Of a stretch of DNA of 45,491 nt, positions 16,770-25,241 are shown piece by piece. Position 1 is the stretch's first letter, and each line of letters begins with the position of its first letter. Origin of the DNA: CAZMGG01 sp964565715 (GTDB lineage: Bacteria > Planctomycetota > UBA1135 > UBA2386); contig CAZMGG010000035.1 of assembly GCA_964565715.1 (NCBI GenBank), positions 1 through 45,491 of the forward strand. The letters run 5' to 3'. Under the pieces are notes generated by a model, which searched no databases, was not told the DNA's origin, and worked only from the letters and a program-made list of their open reading frames with translations. A program made the position numbers and the translations under genes.

Positions 16770-17543
16770 TCAGCGGACCGGCTCGGCGCGCAGCGTCAGG
16801 GTCACCGGTGCCGGCGCCGGAACCTCGAACCGGAGCGGGGCCGCGTCGTCGCCGACGACCCGCACGGTGTAGCGCCCGGGCGCGAGCGCGAGGCCGAGGC
16901 GGCCTTCGGCGTCGGTGACCTGCAGGGCGCCGGCCGCGGCGGCCAGCCGCCAGTGCGGCGCGTCGGGCCGGCCGATCTCCAGCAGCAGGTCCGGCGCCGG
17001 TGCGTCGCCGCGCCGGCACTCGAAGGTCACCGGATGGCGCGCGGCGGACAGCTGCGCCGCACACGGTGCGGTGGCCGGGTCGGCGATCACCGTCGTCGCG
17101 GTCCAGAAGGCGTGGCGCTGCAGTTCCGGATCCGCGGCGAGATGGAGGTGATGGCTGCCGCGCGGCACCCGCGTGCTGAGTCGTCGCCGGGCCTGGTCGT
17201 CATCGCCGCGGAGCGGCAGCCAGGCCAGCTGCGCGCCGCTGAAGCCGTCGAGCACGGCGACGCCCGCCCGCGGACCCAGCGCCGCGAGGTCGCCGTCCAG
17301 CTCGATCGTCAGCTCCACGTCGGCTTGCGGCATGACCGGCGCCAGTTCGGCGCTGGCCGGCACGACCGAGGGTCGCCGCGGCAGCCGGTCGGGCGCGGCA
17401 GGTGTCTCGGCGCGGGGCGCCGTGCCCGGTGCGTCGGCCACCGGCGGCGGTCCCCGGCGCGCCGCGAGCAGCAGCGCGTAGCCGCCCACCGCCATGGCCA
17501 CGGCGAGCAGCAGGGACAGCAGGACGGCGGTGAGCGTGCGGAT
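16770..17543 (-). CDS. Membrane-anchored protein of unknown function
   Basis: About 257 residues. A strong N-terminal signal anchor (RTLTAVLLSLLLAVAMAVGGYALLLAARR) is followed by a Pro/Ala linker and a soluble beta-rich domain. Near the end 'GALQVTDAEGRLGLALAPGRYTVRVVGDD' resembles one carboxypeptidase-regulatory/CNA-B-like repeat, as in the upstream neighbour. It lies 26 bp downstream of that gene and is probably co-transcribed. No ATG, GTG or TTG precedes the hydrophobic segment in frame. The best-placed codon is ATC 17543, with a GGAG 6 bp upstream. A GTG at 17501 or ATG at 17495 would cut into the anchor. The 5' end is therefore provisional. Confidence 0.6.
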   Translation of the reverse strand: MRTLTAVLLSLLLAVAMAVGGYALLLAARRGPPPVADAPGTAPRAETPAAPDRLPRRPSVVPASAELAPVMPQADVELTIELDGDLAALGPRAGVAVLDGFSGAQLAWLPLRGDDDQARRRLSTRVPRGSHHLHLAADPELQRHAFWTATTVIADPATAPCAAQLSAARHPVTFECRRGDAPAPDLLLEIGRPDAPHWRLAAAAGALQVTDAEGRLGLALAPGRYTVRVVGDDAAPLRFEVPAPAPVTLTLRAEPVR

Positions 17544-17569
17544 GGGAGGCTCCGGGTGGGCGGAGGAGT

Positions 17570-20314
17570 CTACCGCGGGCCCCGGCCGGCACGCCGTTCG
17601 TCCGGTGGCGGCGAGGTCCGGGGCGCGCCAGTGCCGCCCTGCTGCACCGGCCCGGCGTCCAGTTCGACCTGCACGTCCTGGCCGCCGCCGACGAACGCCG
17701 CCTGGGTGACCTGGCCGTGGCCGCGGACCTGCAGCAGCAGCAGGTACTGTCCCGGCGGCAGGGCCTCGCTGACGAACCTGCCGTCGGCGACGCGGGCGTT
17801 GGCGATGCGGTGGCTGCGACGGAACGCCGCCAGGTCCGCGGGCAGCTCGGTCACGCCGGGCAGCAGCTGGACGTTGCCGGTGGCGGCGGGGGCGCCGTCG
17901 GGCACCCGGACGGTGCCGCGGATGGTGCCGACCGCCACCGTCAGGTCGACCGTGGCGGTGAAGTCGGCGGTGATCGCGACCTGCTGGCGGTGCAGTTCGC
18001 TGCCGTTGCGCCCGGACAGGACCAGCAGTTCGTGCAGGCCGGCATCGACATTGTCGATGGCGTAGCGCCCCTCGGCGTCGGTGCCGTCGCCCTGGCGGCC
18101 GAACCGGCCGGGCTCCGCCGTGCCGGCGACCGGTCGCAGCTCGACGCGGAAGCCGGCCGCCGGCGCGCCGTTGGCGGTGACCGTGCCGCGGACGCCGCCG
18201 CGCTGCGGCAGCGTGGCCACGAGGTCGAGGGTGGCGACCTCGCCGGGCGCGATCGTCACGTCGGTCGGCAGCGTCTGGCCGCTGCCCAGCAGCGGCCCGA
18301 GGTCGCGGAACAGGTCGCCGGCGGAACCGACGAAGGCACGGACGTGGTGCGGCCCGGGTCGCAGTCCGTCGATGCGATAGGTGCCGTCGGGCTCCATCTG
18401 CGCCAGCATGCCGCGGCCACCGTTGCCCATCCGCCAGGGTTCGAAGGGGCGATCGGTGGGCAGCGCGGTCACCCGCACCTCCCGCCCGACGAGCGCCGCC
18501 GCGTTGGTGATGCGGCCGGTGAGGGCGCCGAGCGCGTCGAGGGCGAGCACGATCCCGCCGACATCGGTCTGCTGCAGCGCGAACGGCTCGGTGCGGCCCG
18601 CGTCGTGGTTCTCCGCCGTCGCCGCCACCAGGTAGCTGCCCGGCGGCAGGTGGCGGAGCGCGAAGCGGCCCTGGGCATCGGCGCGCGTCCGTGCCGCCGA
18701 CGACTCGCGGTTCACGCGGCCGGGCGGGCCGTTCCCGGTCGGGCGTTCGCCGCCGTCCTCGCGCAGGCGCCGCAGATCGACCTGGGCCTGGGCCAGCGGC
18801 CGGCCCGTGCGGTCGGTGATCTGGCCGCTGACGGCGAGGCCCGCCTCCAGCGCGATCTGCAACTCGGCCGGCGGCGCGCCCGCGCGCAGTTCGAGCGTGC
18901 CCGAGCGCCACTGCATGTGGTCGGGCGACTGCACCGACACGCGATAGAGCCCTTCCTCGAGGCCGGTGGCGGCGAAGCGGCCGTCGGGGCGCGGCTCGGG
19001 CCGGCCGAGGTCGGTGGGCGGCTCGAAGGTGGGTCCCTGGGACGCGGCGGGCGCCGTCGGGCGGCTCTCGTTGCGCCGCGGTCCCTGCGCCTGGGCCTGG
19101 GCCGCCGCGGCGTCCGCCTCTCGCGGCAGGTCGGCGATGCGTTGGGTGCGCACGGCGAAGCTGGTGACCGGCCGGCCGGTCCTGCCGTCGCGCACCATGC
19201 CGGCGATGCGCAGGCCGTCCTGCAGGGTGATGCTCCACGGTCCGGTCGGCTGCGTCGGATCCAGGTCGCGCTGCTCGTGGCGGAGGTAGCCGCGCCGTTC
19301 GACCTGCAGGCTCATCGCCGTGCCTGGGAGGTGCTCCAGGCCGAAGCGGCCCTGGGCGTCGGTGGCGGTGCGGTAGCTGCGGCCGCCACGCTGGGGCCGC
19401 AGGTGGATCGCCGCCTCGGCGATCGGCCGGCCGCCGACATCGCGCACGAAGCCCACCACCTCGAAGCCGGGCCCGAGCTGGAGGTCGGGCACGTCGGTCT
19501 GCTGGTCGTCGACGGCGGTGAACTCCGCGCTCTGGCCGACCTCGTGGTTGCGCGCCGTTGCCGAGACGCGCCAGTCGCCCGGCGGCGTGTGCTCGAAGCG
19601 ATACCAGCCATTGCGGTCGGTGACCGCCGGCGGCGTCATCTCGTCGCGATTGCGCACCCAGCGCAGGCGGTTGTCGTTGGCGGGCAGCAACCCGATCGAG
19701 GCGCCGGGGATCGGCGAACCCTGCAGGTCGGTGACGCGGCCGATCACGCGGCCGCCGCTGGTGAGCACCAGATCGCCGAGCTGCACCTCGGCGGTTACAT
19801 CGCCCAGGCTGCGGTCGAAGGCGGCATTGGCGTGGTCCGGATGGATCACCTGCAAGGCCACGCGCAGGTTGCGGAACACCTGGCCGCGGAAGGCGAAGGT
19901 GCCGTCGGCGCCGGTCACCACCGGGTCCGGCACGCGGCGCTGGCGATCCTCGCCGCGACCGCGGCCGCCGCGGGCGAAGTCGAGGAAGACGCGGGCGCCG
20001 GCCACCGGCGCGGCGAAGGCGTCCACCACGCGGCCGCGCAGGATCGCCTCGAGCCGCTCGCCCGCCACCGGCTCCGCCGCGGCGCCGCCGTGGCCGCTCA
20101 GGTCGGTCCGGCCCGGTTCGCCGTCCACGCCCGGGTCGGCGTCGGGCGTCGCCGCCGGCGGTGCCTCGACCACGACCTCGGTTTCGTCGGCGGTGTCCCA
20201 GGTGACCATCGCATCGTCGCCGCCGAGCAGGGCGGGCACCACCAGGACGCCGAGGGTGGTGACCAGCAGGGCGATGGCGGCGAGGGCGATGTGCTTCTGC
20301 TTCGGCTGGCTCAT
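17570..20314 (-). CDS. Large anchored protein with about eight carboxypeptidase-regulatory-like repeats
   Basis: 914 residues. An N-terminal anchor (about 8-30) precedes an acidic linker, then repeated beta-sandwich units. Each begins with a 'G.V.D..G.P...A.V.L' signature, for example 'GRVVDAFAAPVAGARVFL', 'GRVTDLQGSPIPGASIGL', 'GFVRDVGGRPIAEAAIHL' and 'GQITDRTGRPLAQAQVDL'. Many are followed by 'D.QGRF.L..LPPG.Y.V'. This is the CarboxypepD_reg/CNA-B-like fold, usually structural or adhesive and outside the cytoplasm. It lacks any peptidase domain. It is 85 bp downstream of a beta-propeller gene in the same direction, so it could be the distal part of the cobalamin-riboswitch transcript, although a separate promoter in the gap is possible. 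Confidence 0.8.
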   Translation of the reverse strand: MSQPKQKHIALAAIALLVTTLGVLVVPALLGGDDAMVTWDTADETEVVVEAPPAATPDADPGVDGEPGRTDLSGHGGAAAEPVAGERLEAILRGRVVDAFAAPVAGARVFLDFARGGRGRGEDRQRRVPDPVVTGADGTFAFRGQVFRNLRVALQVIHPDHANAAFDRSLGDVTAEVQLGDLVLTSGGRVIGRVTDLQGSPIPGASIGLLPANDNRLRWVRNRDEMTPPAVTDRNGWYRFEHTPPGDWRVSATARNHEVGQSAEFTAVDDQQTDVPDLQLGPGFEVVGFVRDVGGRPIAEAAIHLRPQRGGRSYRTATDAQGRFGLEHLPGTAMSLQVERRGYLRHEQRDLDPTQPTGPWSITLQDGLRIAGMVRDGRTGRPVTSFAVRTQRIADLPREADAAAAQAQAQGPRRNESRPTAPAASQGPTFEPPTDLGRPEPRPDGRFAATGLEEGLYRVSVQSPDHMQWRSGTLELRAGAPPAELQIALEAGLAVSGQITDRTGRPLAQAQVDLRRLREDGGERPTGNGPPGRVNRESSAARTRADAQGRFALRHLPPGSYLVAATAENHDAGRTEPFALQQTDVGGIVLALDALGALTGRITNAAALVGREVRVTALPTDRPFEPWRMGNGGRGMLAQMEPDGTYRIDGLRPGPHHVRAFVGSAGDLFRDLGPLLGSGQTLPTDVTIAPGEVATLDLVATLPQRGGVRGTVTANGAPAAGFRVELRPVAGTAEPGRFGRQGDGTDAEGRYAIDNVDAGLHELLVLSGRNGSELHRQQVAITADFTATVDLTVAVGTIRGTVRVPDGAPAATGNVQLLPGVTELPADLAAFRRSHRIANARVADGRFVSEALPPGQYLLLLQVRGHGQVTQAAFVGGGQDVQVELDAGPVQQGGTGAPRTSPPPDERRAGRGPR

Positions 20315-20399
20315 GGATCTTGGCGTCGCGGATTACGGGAGCGACGACGGGGGCGCGAGCCGCGGTCGCGCATCGGCGGGAGCATTTCCCGCCCGCCGG

Positions 20400-21728
20400 T
20401 CAGCGACCGAGGCGGAGCGCGATGGGCGGGCCCGAGCCCACCACCGGCGGCACCGCCGCGGCGGCCGAGACGAAGGCGGTCTGCGTGAAGACGTCGAGGC
20501 CGCCGGGCACGCCGGGGTTGCGCAGCGGCAGCACGGCGCGGCCCCGGGCGTCGATCGGCACCAGATGGGTGTTGGCCATGGCCAGCAGCCCGGCGTTCCA
20601 GAACAGCGGCTGCTCGAAGCCGGCCACCGGCACCACGGTCTCAAGGGGCGTGGCGAACAGGCCGATGGCGACCACCGCGAAGCCGTGCGGTGCGGCCTGC
20701 TCGGTGATCAGGTCGAACGGGCCGGCCGGGATCGGCGTCGGGCCGCTGTGGTGCGTCGCGGCGCGCGCCGCCCGGACCGCGCGGAGCTGGCTCGGACCGT
20801 TCCAGGCGCTCTCGTGCACCAGCAGCACGCCGCCGCCGTCGGGCTGGAACGGCTCGAACTGCGGCGCGCCGGGCGACGCCTGCGGGCCGCGGAACTGCAG
20901 CCCGGTGCCGCTCACGATCGCGCCGCCGTGGCCGAGCAGCGTCGAGTGGCGCCGGCCCGGCCGATGCACGTCGCTGAGTTCGCCGATTGCGTTGTTCCAC
21001 CAGTCGGTGAAGAACAGGTCGTCGTCGCCGTCGAGGGCGAGGTCGCCGGCGGCGTCGAGGCCGTGGGCCAGCAGGGTGGCGTTGGCGGTGGTGAGGGGCT
21101 GGGCGCCGTTCCACGCGGCCAGCACCTGGGGCGCGGTCCAGGCCAGCACGGCGACGCTGGCCGGCGGCGGCGGGAAGGCGGCGGGCGAGGTGGCGTAGAG
21201 CAGGCCGCCGTGGGCATCACCGACCAGCGGACCCGACGCACCGGGCAGCGTGCCGATCGGTCGCGTCGTGCCGGTGAGCAGGTCGATCGCCACCAGGTCG
21301 TTGTCGGGGGCGCCGAACCCGCCGGTCCTGGCCGAGACCACGACGAGATCCCGGCCGACCATCGCCGCGTCGTAGTTGAGCGGCAGGCGCGCCACCACGC
21401 GGGGGGCTGCGGGACCGTTCAGCGGCACCAGCCAGATGTCGCCGGTGGAGTTCTCGCCGAACAGCAGCCGGCCGGGGCCGGCCTCGATGGTGAACGAGCC
21501 GAAGGTGAGGCCGGCGAAGTGCAGCAGGCTCTGGGTCGTGGGGCCGCGCTGCACGACGAGGTCGGTGCCGGTGAAGAAGACGATGGCGCCGTCGGCGAGC
21601 TGCAGCACGTTGGCGGTGCCGTTCGGCAACGCGGTGACCGTGCCGTGATGGCCGTCGGCGAGCTGCTGGGCGGTCGCACCGGTGGCGAGCAGGAGGGCGA
21701 GGGAGAAGGTCAGGATGCGGGTCTTCAT
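20400..21728 (-). CDS. Secreted beta-propeller-like protein, riboswitch operon second gene
   Basis: 442 residues starting MKTRILTFSLALLLATGATA|QQ, a textbook signal peptide. The mature part shows recurring strand-turn patterns of NHL/YVTN-type propellers: 'VLQLADGAIVFFTGTDLVV', 'GDIWLVPLN', 'GGLLYATS', 'GDLALDGDDDLFFTDWWNNAIG'. The end, 'ARGRAVLPLRNPGVPGGLDVFTQTAFV', resembles the C-terminal module shared with its upstream neighbour. The two proteins are the same length and probably paralogues. It follows the riboswitch-led gene by 84 bp with no obvious terminator. In Bacteroides a surface propeller (BtuG) captures B12, which suggests but does not prove a B12-scavenging role here. Confidence 0.7.
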   Translation of the reverse strand: MKTRILTFSLALLLATGATAQQLADGHHGTVTALPNGTANVLQLADGAIVFFTGTDLVVQRGPTTQSLLHFAGLTFGSFTIEAGPGRLLFGENSTGDIWLVPLNGPAAPRVVARLPLNYDAAMVGRDLVVVSARTGGFGAPDNDLVAIDLLTGTTRPIGTLPGASGPLVGDAHGGLLYATSPAAFPPPPASVAVLAWTAPQVLAAWNGAQPLTTANATLLAHGLDAAGDLALDGDDDLFFTDWWNNAIGELSDVHRPGRRHSTLLGHGGAIVSGTGLQFRGPQASPGAPQFEPFQPDGGGVLLVHESAWNGPSQLRAVRAARAATHHSGPTPIPAGPFDLITEQAAPHGFAVVAIGLFATPLETVVPVAGFEQPLFWNAGLLAMANTHLVPIDARGRAVLPLRNPGVPGGLDVFTQTAFVSAAAAVPPVVGSGPPIALRLGR

Positions 21729-21812
21729 GGGCGTGTCAGGTGTCCTGGTGGGGATCTCGGAAGGATGGTCCGGGCGGGGTCGGCGATGGCGTGTGGGCCA
21801 CCGGTCGGCGGG

Positions 21813-23144
21813 TCAGGGCAGCAGATCGAGCGTCACGGCGGCGCTGGTGCCGTGGCCGTGGCCGGTGGGCGACAGCACGGCGGCCTGCAGCAGCAGCCGC
21901 AGCGCGAAGCCGCCGGGATGCCGCAGCGGCACGCTGCCATGGCCCTGGGCATCGAGGGCGACGAACGCCGTCGCCAGCGGCGCCTGCGGGTCCAGGGCCG
22001 ACCACAGCGGCGCGCCGTCGAGCCAGGCCAGCGCGGTCTCGGGGCGCGCCGGGCCCGTGGACAACGCCAGCAGCGCGATGCCGCCACCGGCGCCGGTGAG
22101 GTCGGCGCGGCCGGTGCCGGCGCCGAAGGTGGCGCCGGGCCACAGCGCCAGCGTCGGCCGCTCGGGATGCAGCCGGCGCAGGGCGTGTTCGCTGACGAAG
22201 TCGCTGTCGGCGACCAGCAGGGCGCCGGCCCGTTCGCCGGGCTGGAACGGCAGGAACGGCGCGTCGCTGCCCGGCCGCCAGGCGATCTGCAGGGCCGTGC
22301 CGGCCATCGCGAAGTCCGCCGTCGGCAGCGGCTGCAGCGTGGCCGGGTGGGCGCGCCGCACGGCGCCGGTGTTGCCGTCGGTCACCCACAGCTCGCCGCC
22401 GTCGTCGGTGGCGAGGTCGTAGGCGCCGTTCCAGCCGGCGCCGATCCGTTCGGCATCGCCGGGCTGGAGCGTGCCGCCGCCGGCCAGGACCGGTCGCCAG
22501 CGCGCGGCGGTGAAGCGCAGCAGCCGCACGCCGCCCGGCGGGATCGGCCAGGCGGCGCCCAGGTCGGCGACGATCAGGCGATCCTGGGCGTCGAACAGCA
22601 GCGGGCCCGAGGGCCCGGCGAGGCGCAGCAGTTCGCGTGGCGTCCGCTGCGGGCCGATGTGCCAGACCCCGGTGGCGGCGCCGGCCGCCGGCCAGGCCGG
22701 ATTGGCCGACACCAGCACCTCGCCGGTGGACGCGATGGCCAGATCGAAGGCGTTGGCCACGCCGGCGAACGAGTGGGCGGGCGTCGCCGGGTTGGCGGGG
22801 TCGATCGCGAAGAACGTCCCGCTGCGCAGGCCGGCGAACCAGGCATGGGACCCGGCGGTCGGCTGCAGCAGGATGCCGAGGTCGTCGGGTGCTGCGAACT
22901 GATGGACCGTGATCCAGGTCCACGGATCGGGACGGTGGAACACCGTGCGACCCAGCCCGATCCAGAACGTGGTGGCCGCCGGGTCACCGGCGGCGCCGCG
23001 GACGGCCCAGGGCTGCGAGCGTTCGCTGAGCACGGTGCTCACGGCGAAGCCCGGCGGTGCGCTCGGCTGCTGGGCCGACAGGGTCTGGGCGGCCGTCAGT
23101 GCGGCCAGGACGGCCGGCAGGGCCGATGCGGAGATCCGACGCAA
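21813..23144 (-). CDS. Secreted beta-propeller-like protein under cobalamin riboswitch
   Basis: 443 residues beginning at TTG 23144, preceded by GGAGG six bp upstream. The signal peptide MRRISASALPAVLAALTAAQTLSA|QQ decides this start. The mature protein has repeated propeller-blade-like segments ('GTFFAIDPANPA', 'NAFDLAIASTGEVLVSANPAW', 'GPLLFDAQDRLIVADLG', 'DLATDDGGELWVTDGNTGAVRRAHP') and a beta-rich end 'DAQGHGSVPLRHPGGFALRLLLQAAVL'. It is the first gene after the cobalamin riboswitch, so its expression should fall when B12 is plentiful. That regulation, export and the fold make a B12 or corrinoid capture function plausible. No TonB receptor or BtuCDF gene is in the window. Confidence 0.75.
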   Translation of the reverse strand: MRRISASALPAVLAALTAAQTLSAQQPSAPPGFAVSTVLSERSQPWAVRGAAGDPAATTFWIGLGRTVFHRPDPWTWITVHQFAAPDDLGILLQPTAGSHAWFAGLRSGTFFAIDPANPATPAHSFAGVANAFDLAIASTGEVLVSANPAWPAAGAATGVWHIGPQRTPRELLRLAGPSGPLLFDAQDRLIVADLGAAWPIPPGGVRLLRFTAARWRPVLAGGGTLQPGDAERIGAGWNGAYDLATDDGGELWVTDGNTGAVRRAHPATLQPLPTADFAMAGTALQIAWRPGSDAPFLPFQPGERAGALLVADSDFVSEHALRRLHPERPTLALWPGATFGAGTGRADLTGAGGGIALLALSTGPARPETALAWLDGAPLWSALDPQAPLATAFVALDAQGHGSVPLRHPGGFALRLLLQAAVLSPTGHGHGTSAAVTLDLLP

Positions 23145-23160
23145 AGCTCACCTCCGGCGT

Positions 23161-23211
23161 CACGCGCGCCGTGCGGTCCAGGGAACCGGCCGTGCGGCCG
23201 GGCTGCGCGTG
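23161..23211 (-). promoter_or_regulatory. Riboswitch expression-platform stem-loops
   Basis: Between the aptamer and the RBS lie two nested perfect stems: an inner CCGGCC-GTGC-GGCCGG hairpin (23186-23201) and an outer 7-bp stem pairing 23161-23167 with 23205-23211. There is no U-tract. Control of translation initiation or Rho-assisted termination is therefore more likely than an intrinsic terminator. Confidence 0.5.
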
Positions 23212-23400
23212 GATCTCCTGGCTTGCCGATTCGTCCTACTCACCGCGCCTTCCCGGTCGCGCCATCGGGCGCGGCCAGTGGCCTGCTGCGGCTTTCGTAT
23301 CGGTCACAGTTGCGGGACAGCGCCGGATTCGCACCGGCTTTCCCACGTGCAGCGGGGCGGAGGCTAGCCAGCCGCCGCCGGCGGCGCAAGGAACGGCTCT
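23211..23400 (-). ncRNA. Cobalamin (B12) riboswitch
   Basis: Read on the minus strand this contains the conserved aptamer in order: 'GGGAAaGCCGGTG' with 'GAATCCGGCGCtG', then 'CCCGCAACTGTGA' (the B12-box region), 'GCCACTGG', 'GGGAAGGCGCGG', and the 3' 'AAGCCAGGAGAtC'. These blocks and their order are diagnostic of the cobalamin riboswitch. It ends about 66 bp before the TTG of the first propeller gene, whose GGAGG RBS lies at 23151-23155. Orientation excludes direct control of the plus-strand Fe-S gene. The 5' boundary is approximate. Confidence 0.95.
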
Positions 23401-23440
23401 TGCCCTCCGCGCTCGACCGGGCGAAAACCCGGGTTCTCCC

Positions 23441-25234
23441 ATGCGCGCCCCACTGCTCGCCGAACTGCGCCGCTGCACCGCCGACGCGGGGCTGAACCTG
23501 TTCGGGCTGGTGGACGCCGCTGCCTTCGACGAATGGCAGCCCTGCGAGGGGCGTCTGCAGGATCGCTTGCCGGGGTGCGGCACCGCGGTGGTGCTCGGCT
23601 GCGGCGGCCGCGGGCTGTGGCGGCGGCTGGTGGAACGCGCCGGTCCGCCCGGGCCGCCCCGCCGCGGCGCCTCGCCGGTGCGGGACTACGCGCGCCGGTG
23701 CCTGCGCGAGGCGCAGACCATGCTGGTCGCCGCCGATCTCGATGCCCGGCTGGTGACGGCCGCCGACGACGGTGGGCTCCGGTTCCCGCGCCTCGCCGAG
23801 GCGGCGGGCTTCGGCACCGTGTCGCCGGTGATCAACCGCCTGCTGCACCCCGACTACGGGCCGTGGGTCAGCGTGTTCGGCGCGCTGCTGCTGCCCGGGC
23901 GGCCCTTCGGCGAGATCGCCGACGCGTCCATCAGCGCGACGTTCCAGCCGTGCTGCGCGTGTCCGCGGCCGTGTCTCGCCGCCTGTCCGGCCGGCGTGCA
24001 CGATGGCCAGGGCGGCACCGATCTGCGGGCCTGCGCCGAGCACCGCCACGCCGACCACTGCGCCGACTCGTGCAGCGTGCGGCGGGCCTGTCCGATCGGC
24101 GCCGAACACCGCTACGAGCCCGAGGAGGAGCGGCATCGGCATCGACAGCGGACGCAGGCGATGGAACGCGACTTCGGGCTCGGCCCGTGGCGCTTCGTGC
24201 CGCGCTTCCTGCGCCGCTGGCGGGACTCGGCGGGTGGCGTGGCGCTGGCGCTGTCGGCGTCGCTGTCGGTGCCGGCGCAGCAGCCGTTCGCCACCCAGGT
24301 GCTGGGCTTCGACACGCGCGGCGGCGCCGGCGGCGGCCTGTTCCAGCCGGCGAACGCCCTGGGCGCGCCGCAGGGCGGTGGGCTCCACGGCGGCGCCGTG
24401 CACGTGCACTCGCTCGGCATGCAGGGCACGCTCACCCTCGGCCTCGGCGTCGTCCTGCGCGACGGGCCCGGCGCCGACTTCCTGGTGGCCGAGAACGCGT
24501 TCCAGGCCGGCGCCTTCGGCCAGGTGTTCGCCGAGGTCTGCTTCGTCGAGGTGAGCAGCAACGGCGTCGACTTCGCCCGGCTGCCGGCGCGCTACGCGGG
24601 TCCCGGGGTGGCGCCCGGCCCGTTCGGCACGATCGACGTCGGCAGCTACGAGAACCTGGCGGGCGCGGTGCCGGTGCTGGCGGGCAGCGGGCATCCGGGC
24701 GCGGATCCGTTCGACGTGGTGATGGCCGGCGGCGATGCCTTCGACCTCGCCGACCTTGCCGTGGACCCGCTGGTGCGGAACGGCCGCGTCGACCTGCAGG
24801 CGATCACCCAGGTGCGCCTGGTCGATGCGCTCGGCGGCGTCGACCGCGATGCCAGCGGCGCGGTGATCCACGACGCCGGCACCGGCAGCGCCGACATCGA
24901 CGCAGTGACGGTGCTGCACCACGGCGGCAACGCGGCGCCGAGCGGCCCGATGGTGGCGTTGCGCATCGATCCGGACGGTCGCTTCACCCTCGACCTCGAC
25001 GATCCCGACGGCTGGCAGGACCTGGATCCGCTGACGCTGCACGCCTCGCTGCAGGGCCTGCCGGTGGACGCCGGCGCCCTGCTGTCGGTGTGCCAGGTGC
25101 TGCGCGCCGACCGCACGGGCTTCACGCTGCGCTACCCGGTGCCGCTGCCCGTCAACCTGCGCTACCGGCTGGCCTGCTCGGTGCGCGATCGGGCCGGTCA
25201 CCGCAGCGGCGCCGCGCGGATCCGGCCGCGCTGA
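23441..25234 (+). CDS. QueG-like double [4Fe-4S] protein fused to secreted cell-surface module
   Basis: 597 residues in one open frame. The N-terminal half (about 1-262) resembles epoxyqueuosine-reductase QueG/CblC-type proteins: 'LAEAAGFGTVSPVINRLLHP' then 'GPWVSVFGALLLP', followed by two Fe-S motifs. Cluster 1 is C171-x2-C174-x3-C178-x3-C182-P. Cluster 2 uses C198, C207, C211 and C217-P. It ends 'GPWRFVPRFLRRW', where such a protein would normally stop. In frame follows a hydrophobic stretch ending 'LSVPA|QQ' (cleavage about 279), then a beta-rich module with 'DGPGADFLVAENAF' and 'FVEVSSNGVDFARLPA', a pattern of exported bacterial cell-surface proteins. Joining a cytosolic Fe-S protein to an exported module is odd. 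It may be a real type II membrane fusion, or two genes merged by a lost stop. It lies divergent to the B12-riboswitch operon. Confidence 0.7.
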   Translation: MRAPLLAELRRCTADAGLNLFGLVDAAAFDEWQPCEGRLQDRLPGCGTAVVLGCGGRGLWRRLVERAGPPGPPRRGASPVRDYARRCLREAQTMLVAADLDARLVTAADDGGLRFPRLAEAAGFGTVSPVINRLLHPDYGPWVSVFGALLLPGRPFGEIADASISATFQPCCACPRPCLAACPAGVHDGQGGTDLRACAEHRHADHCADSCSVRRACPIGAEHRYEPEEERHRHRQRTQAMERDFGLGPWRFVPRFLRRWRDSAGGVALALSASLSVPAQQPFATQVLGFDTRGGAGGGLFQPANALGAPQGGGLHGGAVHVHSLGMQGTLTLGLGVVLRDGPGADFLVAENAFQAGAFGQVFAEVCFVEVSSNGVDFARLPARYAGPGVAPGPFGTIDVGSYENLAGAVPVLAGSGHPGADPFDVVMAGGDAFDLADLAVDPLVRNGRVDLQAITQVRLVDALGGVDRDASGAVIHDAGTGSADIDAVTVLHHGGNAAPSGPMVALRIDPDGRFTLDLDDPDGWQDLDPLTLHASLQGLPVDAGALLSVCQVLRADRTGFTLRYPVPLPVNLRYRLACSVRDRAGHRSGAARIRPR

Positions 25235-25241
25235 GCGTCGG

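Noticed and set aside
23211..23440. Riboswitch controlling the plus-strand Fe-S fusion gene
   Set aside because: The aptamer is encoded on the minus strand only, so it cannot be in that gene's transcript.
19518..23495. A 1325-codon plus-strand open frame opposite the propeller and repeat-protein genes
   Set aside because: It is Arg/Gly/Ala/Gln-rich shadow translation of high-GC coding DNA. The minus-strand genes in the same place have signal peptides, recognisable repeats and a riboswitch leader.
23441..24235. Calling the N-terminal half queG (epoxyqueuosine reductase)
   Set aside because: It is shorter than QueG, lacks the C-terminal part, and neighbours no queuosine gene. Only the fold and cluster pattern are supported.
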